In this document: in pieces, positions 1-4,151 of the stretch
Layout of the letters: the number at the start of each line of letters is the position of its first letter
Numbering within the stretch: position 1 is the stretch's first letter
Notes under the pieces: generated by a model
What the model was told of the DNA's origin: nothing
Seen by the model: the letters and a program-made list of their open reading frames with translations, nothing else
Database searches by the model: none
Assembly: GCA_937875035.1 (NCBI GenBank)
Contig: CALNCF010000438.1
Span: 1 to 6,064, forward strand
Reading direction: 5' to 3'
Source of the DNA: an uncultured Sphingobacteriaceae bacterium
Lineage (GTDB): Bacteria > Bacteroidota > Bacteroidia > Sphingobacteriales > Sphingobacteriaceae
DNA: 6,064 nucleotides
Position numbers and translations under genes: made by a program

Positions 1-1
1 T

Positions 2-388
2 AAAGAGGTACGGAAAGCGATGGTCAGGAAGCAGCAACGCCTCGGGAAGAACCAGAATGTGGTAATGGACGGGCGCGATATCGGCACTACCGTGTTTCCC
101 GATGCCCAGCTCAAGGTATTCATGACCGCCCACCCCATGATCCGGGCACAACGCCGTTATAAGGAGCTTATGGAGAAAGGCGAAGAGGTTTCGATCGAAG
201 AAGTGATGGCCAACCTGAACATGCGCGACTACCAGGATACGCACCGGGAGGAAAGTCCACTGACCCAGGCCGAAGACGCCATTGTTCTGGATAACAGCTT
301 TTTAACCCCCGAAGAGCAGCTTAACTACGTGTTGAAGCTGATCCACGACCGCCACCTGGAGGTCAGTTACGGCGAGCCTGCTAAGTAA
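2..388 (+). CDS. cmk: Cytidylate kinase, C-terminal part (5' truncated by window edge)
   Basis: Cytidylate kinase transfers phosphate from ATP to CMP or dCMP in the cytoplasm, feeding CTP and dCTP pools. The reading frame is open from base 2 to a TAA at 386-388, giving 128 residues; the family is usually about 220-230 residues, so the P-loop and the N-terminal part of the fold lie upstream of the window. Visible family motifs, in fragment numbering, are DGRDIGT (23-29), followed by FPDAQLKVFMTA, the arginine-rich RAQRR of the lid region (48-52), and the RDYQDTHREESPL...DAIVLD block (75-97), which matches the conserved RDxxDxxRxxxPLxxAxDAxxLD pattern. The ATG at 20 is internal: the codons before it (KEVRKA) also fit the family. 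It is followed 80 bp later by rpsA, the classic cmk-rpsA pairing. Nothing looks broken apart from the edge truncation. Confidence 0.95.
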   Translation, partial: KEVRKAMVRKQQRLGKNQNVVMDGRDIGTTVFPDAQLKVFMTAHPMIRAQRRYKELMEKGEEVSIEEVMANLNMRDYQDTHREESPLTQAEDAIVLDNSFLTPEEQLNYVLKLIHDRHLEVSYGEPAK

Positions 389-403
389 CTAATTGTCAGT
401 TTT

Positions 404-434
404 TTTGCTTTTACAGATAGATTTTTTATTTTTG
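404..434 (+). promoter_or_regulatory. Bacteroidota-type promoter for rpsA
   Basis: TTTG at 404-407 and TATTTTTG at 427-434 are separated by exactly 19 bases, matching the phylum's primary sigma-factor pattern TTTG-N19-TAnnTTTG without a mismatch. A start of transcription around 439-442 would give a leader of only about 28 nt before the rpsA ATG. The surroundings are T-rich, so part of the match could be chance, but box quality, spacing and position ahead of a highly expressed ribosomal protein gene agree. rpsA may additionally be transcribed by read-through from cmk, since no terminator separates them. Confidence 0.65.
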
Positions 435-436
435 CG

Positions 437-450
437 TCCCCCTGCGGGGA
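437..450 (+). other. Small GC hairpin in the rpsA leader
   Basis: TCCCC (437-441), loop CTGC (442-445) and GGGGA (446-450) can form a 5-bp stem directly abutting the ribosome-binding site. It has no following U-run, so it is not a terminator. The predicted start of the local promoter (about 439-442) falls inside the left arm, so the full hairpin would form mainly in read-through transcripts from cmk. A regulatory role is an inference only. Confidence 0.35.
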
Positions 451-456
451 AAGGAG
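451..456 (+). promoter_or_regulatory. Shine-Dalgarno-like site of rpsA
   Basis: AAGGAG at 451-456 is a six-base match to the complement of the 16S rRNA 3' end, with 12 bases (457-468, A/T-rich) before the ATG at 469, slightly longer than the usual spacing. It supports 469 as the start. It is notable because the other starts in the window (pyrR, pyrB, the receptor) show no well-placed SD, as expected for Bacteroidota. Confidence 0.6.
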
Positions 457-468
457 AAAAATAAATTA

Positions 469-2433
469 ATGTCAAAAAAACAATTAACTGAACAAGAATT
501 AGCGGCAACCGAGAATGCCGAATTCGCAACCCAAAACCAAGCTGCAGAAGCAGTAGAATCTGAGGCAGATTCATTATCGATCGAAGAGATCAAATCTAAA
601 TCCATGATCCAGGATGAAAATTTCGACTGGGATATGGACAACAAAAAGTTCGGAGCTTATTCTGATGAGGAAAGATCCAAGCTGGAATCATTGTATACAA
701 CTACACTGAATTCTATCAACAAGAACGAGATCATTTCAGGAACTGTTGTTTCTATGAACAGCAAAGATGTGGTTCTCAACATCGGTTTTAAATCTGATGG
801 GTTAGTACCTCTTTCCGAATTCCGCGATATGCCGGAACTGAAGATCGGGGATACCGTAGAAGTTTTCGTGGAAGACCAGGAAGACAAGAACGGTCAGTTA
901 GTATTATCTCGTAAAAGAGCGAAAACACAACGCTCCTGGGACGATATCAACAAAGCGCTTGAAAATGACACGATCATTGTTGGTTACGTTAAAAGCCGTA
1001 CCAAGGGTGGTCTTATCGTTGACATCAGCGGTGTTGAGGCATTCTTACCAGGTTCTCAAATCGACATCAAACCAATCCGCGACTACGATATTTACGTAGG
1101 CAAGACGATGGAGTTCAAGGTTGTTAAGATCAACCATGAGTTCAGAAACGTTGTCGTATCTCACAAGGTTCTTATTGAGGACGACCTGGAAAATCAAAAA
1201 ACAGAGATCGTTTCCAAACTTGAAAAAGGCCAGGTACTGGAAGGTACCGTTAAAAACATCACAGCGTTCGGTGTATTCATCGACCTTGGCGGTGTGGATG
1301 GTCTGTTACACATTACAGATATTTCATGGGGTCGTATCGATCATCCGGAAGAAGTGCTTAAGCTTGATCAGAAGATCAACGTGGTGGTGCTTGACTTCGA
1401 CGATGAGAAGAAACGTATTGCCCTTGGTTTAAAACAATTAACTCCTCACCCTTGGGAATCTCTTGATACAAACATCGAGGTTGGTTCTAAGGTGAAAGGT
1501 AAGATCGTTACGGTAGCTGACTACGGTGCGTTCCTTGAGATCATCCCGGGCGTAGAAGGTCTGATCCACGTATCAGAAATGTCGTGGTCACAGCACTTAA
1601 GAAGCCCTCAGGACTTCATGAAAGTAAGCGACGAAGTAGAAGCGGTAGTATTAACACTGGATCGTGAAGAGCGTAAAATGTCGTTAGGCATTAAACAGCT
1701 GACTCCTGATCCTTGGGTGAACATTGCTGAGCGCTACCCGGTAGGAAGCAAACACAACGCGACCGTTAAGAACATGACGAACTTCGGCGTATTCGTAGAG
1801 ATCGAAGAAGGTATCGACGGACTGATCCACATCTCTGACCTGTCATGGTCTAAGAAGGTGAACCACCCGCACGAATTCACCAAGATCGGCGAGAAGCTGG
1901 ATGTAGTGGTTCTGGAAGTTAATCCTGAAGAGCGTAAGCTGAGCTTAGGTCACAAGCAACTGGAAGAAAATCCATGGGAAACATTTGAAACGATCTTTAC
2001 GCTCGATTCAATTCACCAGGGAACCATTGTGAAGATCACAGATAAGGGCGCGATCGTTAACTTACCTTACGGTGTAGAAGGTTTCGCTCCGATCAAGCAC
2101 TTAGCTAAGGCTGACGGTAAAAACGCACAAGCGGATGAGACCCTTGATTTCAGAATCATTGAGTTCAACAAAGACACCAAGCGTATCGTGGTTTCTCACG
2201 CTAAGATCTGGGAAGAGCAACGTGCAGAAGAAAGAGCTGTTGAAACTGACAAGAAGAAGAAAGAAGCGAAAGCAACTTCTACTGCAGTGAAAAAAGTGAA
2301 GGATTCTGTAGAGAAATCTACCCTGGGTGATCTGGCTGTACTTGCGTCGTTAAAGTCTTCGATGGAAACATCAGAAGCTGATGCTGTAAAAGCAAAGAAT
2401 ACCAAAAAAGAAGAAGAAGACGCTGCCGAGTAA
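469..2433 (+). CDS. rpsA: 30S ribosomal protein S1 (bS1)
   Basis: S1 binds mRNA on the small ribosomal subunit and helps load and unfold it for initiation; in a phylum that rarely uses SD pairing this role may be especially important. The product is 654 residues with six S1 (OB-fold) repeats at roughly 87-149, 167-233, 254-323, 338-410, 425-497 and 512-580. Repeats 3-5 are the most canonical, with GVFIDLGGVDGLLHITDISW, GAFLEIIPGVEGLIHVSEMSW and GVFVEIEEGIDGLIHISDLSW, each closed by the linker LGxKQLxxxPW; repeats 1, 2 and 6 are more diverged, as usual in S1. An acidic N-terminal stretch of about 85 residues precedes repeat 1. The C-terminal 75 residues are Lys/Glu/Ala-rich and low in complexity, around a better-ordered STLGDLAVLASLKSSM segment (617-632). 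Start at 469 follows AAGGAG. Codon use differs from pyrB: TTA leucine codons are common here. A terminator follows 22 bases after the stop. Confidence 0.97.
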   Translation: MSKKQLTEQELAATENAEFATQNQAAEAVESEADSLSIEEIKSKSMIQDENFDWDMDNKKFGAYSDEERSKLESLYTTTLNSINKNEIISGTVVSMNSKDVVLNIGFKSDGLVPLSEFRDMPELKIGDTVEVFVEDQEDKNGQLVLSRKRAKTQRSWDDINKALENDTIIVGYVKSRTKGGLIVDISGVEAFLPGSQIDIKPIRDYDIYVGKTMEFKVVKINHEFRNVVVSHKVLIEDDLENQKTEIVSKLEKGQVLEGTVKNITAFGVFIDLGGVDGLLHITDISWGRIDHPEEVLKLDQKINVVVLDFDDEKKRIALGLKQLTPHPWESLDTNIEVGSKVKGKIVTVADYGAFLEIIPGVEGLIHVSEMSWSQHLRSPQDFMKVSDEVEAVVLTLDREERKMSLGIKQLTPDPWVNIAERYPVGSKHNATVKNMTNFGVFVEIEEGIDGLIHISDLSWSKKVNHPHEFTKIGEKLDVVVLEVNPEERKLSLGHKQLEENPWETFETIFTLDSIHQGTIVKITDKGAIVNLPYGVEGFAPIKHLAKADGKNAQADETLDFRIIEFNKDTKRIVVSHAKIWEEQRAEERAVETDKKKKEAKATSTAVKKVKDSVEKSTLGDLAVLASLKSSMETSEADAVKAKNTKKEEEDAAE

Positions 2434-2454
2434 TCGCCGTTTTCCATCATAATG

Positions 2455-2484
2455 AAAGCCCCGCATTGTTTTCGGGGCTTTTTT
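2455..2484 (+). terminator. Rho-independent terminator after rpsA
   Basis: AAAGCCCCG (2455-2463) and CGGGGCTTT (2473-2481) form a perfect 9-bp stem around a 9-base loop, followed by further T residues to 2484. It starts 22 bases after the rpsA stop and separates rpsA from the pyr genes. The only weakness is the rather large loop. Confidence 0.9.
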
Positions 2485-2485
2485 A

Positions 2486-2516
2486 TTTCCGGCCGGCCGA
2501 TTTTTTTATATATTTG
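2486..2516 (+). promoter_or_regulatory. Bacteroidota-type promoter for pyrR-pyrB
   Basis: TATATTTG at 2509-2516 matches TAnnTTTG perfectly. Nineteen bases upstream, TTTC at 2486-2489 matches the TTTG element in three of four positions. The promoter begins right behind the rpsA terminator. Transcription would start near 2521-2524, leaving a leader of only about 10-13 nt before the pyrR ATG. Confidence 0.65.
2490..2499. promoter_or_regulatory. 10-bp GC palindrome in the pyrR promoter spacer (possible operator)
   Basis: CGGCCGGCCG is a perfect palindrome that begins immediately after the -33 element and sits inside the 19-bp promoter spacer, in an otherwise strongly AT-rich stretch. A dimeric DNA-binding regulator could block the polymerase here. 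No regulator is identified and the element is short, so this is a candidate only. Confidence 0.35.
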
Positions 2517-2525
2517 TCCGAACAC

Positions 2526-2537
2526 ATGCATACATGA
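2526..2537 (+). other. Three-codon ORF overlapping the pyrR start
   Basis: ATG CAT ACA TGA encodes Met-His-Thr and ends in a TGA that shares the bases ATGA (2534-2537) with the pyrR start codon, in another frame. It lies within the predicted 10-13 nt leader, so it would be almost leaderless. It may be chance, or it may couple or compete with pyrR initiation; it is too short for coding evidence. Confidence 0.25.
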
Positions 2538-3076
2538 ATCAGGGCATCATTCTAAGCAATCCCAGGTTTCAGATCACGATCAAACGGCTCTGCCAGCAAT
2601 TGATTGAAAACCATAACGACTTTTCAGATTCAGTATTGATCGGCCTGCAACCCCGCGGGATCTACCTCGCGAAACGTATCCATGAAGAGCTGAAAAAGCT
2701 CCTTCCCAAGCAACATATTAAACTCGGCAATCTTGATGTCACCTTTTTCCGCGACGATTTTCGTCACCGGGAATCTCCCCTGCTTGCCAATACCACCAGC
2801 ATCGATTTTATCATTGAGAACAAGAAGGTGATCCTGATAGACGATGTGCTGTACACGGGCCGGACGATCCGTGCCGGGCTGGACGCCATGCTGGCTTTCG
2901 GCAGGCCGCAGAAGGTCGAGCTGCTGGTGCTCATCGACCGCCGGTACACCCGTCAGCTACCCGTTGAGCCAGACTATACCGGGATACAGGTAGATTCCAT
3001 CTCCTCTGAAAAGGTGAGGGTGCAATGGAAGGAGACCGAGGGCGAGGACCAGGTCATCCTGGTGCAGGAAAACTAA
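2534..3076 (+). CDS. pyrR: PyrR: pyrimidine operon regulator / uracil phosphoribosyltransferase
   Basis: PyrR is a cytoplasmic type I phosphoribosyltransferase-fold protein that senses UMP/UTP and PRPP and in Gram-positive bacteria controls pyr genes through RNA binding; many members also convert uracil and PRPP to UMP. The product has 180 residues, the usual family length. The PRPP-binding signature VILIDDVLYTGRT is at 99-111; GLQPRGIYLAKRI (37-49), LDVTFFRDD (67-75) and LVLIDRRYTRQLPVEPDYTG (131-150) are also typical of PyrR rather than of other phosphoribosyltransferases. The start at 2534 is the first in-frame ATG after the promoter and has no SD. pyrB follows 25 bases after the stop, so both are probably cotranscribed. 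No PyrR-type attenuator is visible upstream or between the two genes, so how or whether it regulates here is open; enzymatic salvage remains possible. Confidence 0.93.
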   Translation: MNQGIILSNPRFQITIKRLCQQLIENHNDFSDSVLIGLQPRGIYLAKRIHEELKKLLPKQHIKLGNLDVTFFRDDFRHRESPLLANTTSIDFIIENKKVILIDDVLYTGRTIRAGLDAMLAFGRPQKVELLVLIDRRYTRQLPVEPDYTGIQVDSISSEKVRVQWKETEGEDQVILVQEN

Positions 3077-3101
3077 AGGACCATTACGAATCAAACATAT
3101 C

Positions 3102-4028
3102 ATGCAAAAACTGAGTGTCCGACATTTACTGGGAATTAAAGGACTGACTGAAAACGACATACAACTGATCTTTGAAACAGCGGATAATTTCAAGTCCGTG
3201 ATCAACCGTCCTATTAAGAAAGTTCCTTCCCTGCGCGACATTACAGTAGCCAATCTTTTCTTCGAGAACTCCACCCGTACCAAACTGTCGTTCGAGCTTG
3301 CAGAAAAAAGACTGTCGGCCGACATCATCAATTTCGCCGCTTCTTCTTCTTCGGTGAGCAAGGGTGAAACCCTGATCGATACCGTCAACAATATTCTTGC
3401 GATGAAAGTCGACATGGTGGTGATGCGTCATCCCTACCCGGGCGCGGCCGTATTCCTGTCGAAACATATCCAGGCACAGATCATCAATGCCGGCGACGGC
3501 GCGCATGAGCACCCGACACAGGCCCTGCTCGATGCGTATTCCATCCGCGAAAAGCTGGGTGATGTACGGGGAAAGAAAGTCGTGATCGTAGGTGATATCC
3601 TGCATTCGCGTGTGGCCCTGTCGAACATCCTTTGCCTGCAATTGCTGGGCGCGGAAGTGATGGTATGCGGGCCCACTACCCTGATCCCTAAATACATTCA
3701 TACCCTGGGTGTAAAGGTCGAGCATGACCTGCAGAAAGCGCTGAACTGGTGCGATGTGGCTAACATGCTGCGCATCCAGCTGGAACGCCAGGACATCCGG
3801 TATTTCCCTTCGCTCCGGGAGTACAGCATGATGTACGGGCTGAACAAGGAGATCCTTGATTCGCTGGATAAGAAGATCGTGGTGATGCACCCGGGTCCGA
3901 TCAACCGAGGAGTTGAAATTACAAGCGATGTAGCCGATTCGAGGCAATCCATTATTCTTGACCAGGTAGAAAACGGGGTAGCGATCCGGATGGCCGTACT
4001 GTACCTTCTTGCCGGCGGTCAGAATTAA
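3102..4028 (+). CDS. pyrB: Aspartate carbamoyltransferase, catalytic chain
   Basis: PyrB condenses carbamoyl phosphate with L-aspartate to carbamoyl-aspartate, the first committed step of de novo pyrimidine synthesis, in the cytoplasm as a trimer. The product has 308 residues, normal for the family. The carbamoyl-phosphate site FENSTRT is at 54-60, the flexible loop SSSSVSKGET at 81-90 with its Lys at 87, then R109-H110, HEHPTQ at 135-140, HSR at 168-170, the MLRIQLER segment with R224 and R229, and HPGPINRG at 263-270. All key catalytic and aspartate-binding positions look intact. It follows pyrR by 25 bases, the common pyrR-pyrB arrangement. No pyrI regulatory chain gene follows directly (the next gene is a receptor), so an unregulated catalytic trimer is the simplest reading, though pyrI could be elsewhere. 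The codons TTA, CTA and TCA are nearly absent, unlike rpsA. Confidence 0.97.
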   Translation: MQKLSVRHLLGIKGLTENDIQLIFETADNFKSVINRPIKKVPSLRDITVANLFFENSTRTKLSFELAEKRLSADIINFAASSSSVSKGETLIDTVNNILAMKVDMVVMRHPYPGAAVFLSKHIQAQIINAGDGAHEHPTQALLDAYSIREKLGDVRGKKVVIVGDILHSRVALSNILCLQLLGAEVMVCGPTTLIPKYIHTLGVKVEHDLQKALNWCDVANMLRIQLERQDIRYFPSLREYSMMYGLNKEILDSLDKKIVVMHPGPINRGVEITSDVADSRQSIILDQVENGVAIRMAVLYLLAGGQN

Positions 4029-4035
4029 TTCTGAC
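4018..4035. repeat. 18-bp perfect palindrome across the pyrB stop codon
   Basis: GTCAGAATTAATTCTGAC is a perfect inverted repeat whose centre (4026/4027) falls in the pyrB TAA. In RNA it would form a 7-bp stem with a UUAA loop that contains the first bases of the stop codon. No T-run follows directly (a run of seven Ts appears only at 4066-4072), so it is not a standard intrinsic terminator. It could be a protein-binding site or a 3'-end stabilising hairpin. Confidence 0.5.
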
Positions 4036-4086
4036 ATACACTGAAACAGCCTCCGGATGTAATTATTTTTTTACAAAAGCGCCTTC

Positions 4087-4102
4087 CGATTTCCTAAAAT
4101 CG
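4087..4102. repeat. Short inverted repeat upstream of the receptor gene
   Basis: CGATTT (4087-4092) and AAATCG (4097-4102) form a 6-bp inverted repeat around CCTA, in the 123-bp gap between pyrB and the receptor gene. It could be an operator half-site pair or a weak hairpin; at this length in AT-rich DNA chance is plausible. The rest of 4029-4151 holds a T-run, the weak promoter below and no recognisable gene. Confidence 0.25.
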
Positions 4103-4126
4103 CTATCATTTAACCCCAACTTCTGT

Positions 4127-4134
4127 TATCTTGC
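4127..4134 (+). promoter_or_regulatory. Weak promoter candidate for the TonB-dependent receptor
   Basis: TATCTTGC resembles the -7 element TAnnTTTG with one T missing, 17 bases before the receptor ATG. No clear TTTG lies at the expected distance upstream. Its position suits a short leader, but the match is poor. Confidence 0.3.
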
Positions 4135-4151
4135 AACTTTTATTTTTTATA

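Noticed and set aside
1121..1432. A 103-codon plus-strand frame inside rpsA
   Set aside because: It lies in an alternative frame fully within the S1 repeats, has no start signal, and shows no protein family features.
1222..1959. Direct repeats within rpsA
   Set aside because: The similarity between segments reflects the tandem S1 domains (repeats 3-5 and their LGxKQLxxxPW linkers), not a mobile or regulatory repeat.
2957..3415. A 152-codon minus-strand frame spanning the pyrR-pyrB junction
   Set aside because: It is antisense to two well-supported genes, has no domain or promoter of its own, and looks like a translation of the complementary strand of pyrR and pyrB.
3126..4037. A 303-codon open frame on the minus strand covering almost all of pyrB
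   Set aside because: Its codons are in exact register with pyrB, so it stays open simply because pyrB avoids TTA, CTA and TCA codons. The product has no recognisable domain and is His/Arg-rich in the way shadow frames are, whereas pyrB is unmistakable.
4041..4072. Possible intrinsic terminator ending in the seven-T run at 4066-4072
   Set aside because: Only very short pairings (for example the 6-base TCCGGA palindrome) precede the T-run, and no stable GC-rich stem can be drawn next to it.
4140..4150. TATTTTTT just before the receptor ATG as a -7 element
   Set aside because: It lacks the final G of TAnnTTTG and would place transcription start at or after the start codon.
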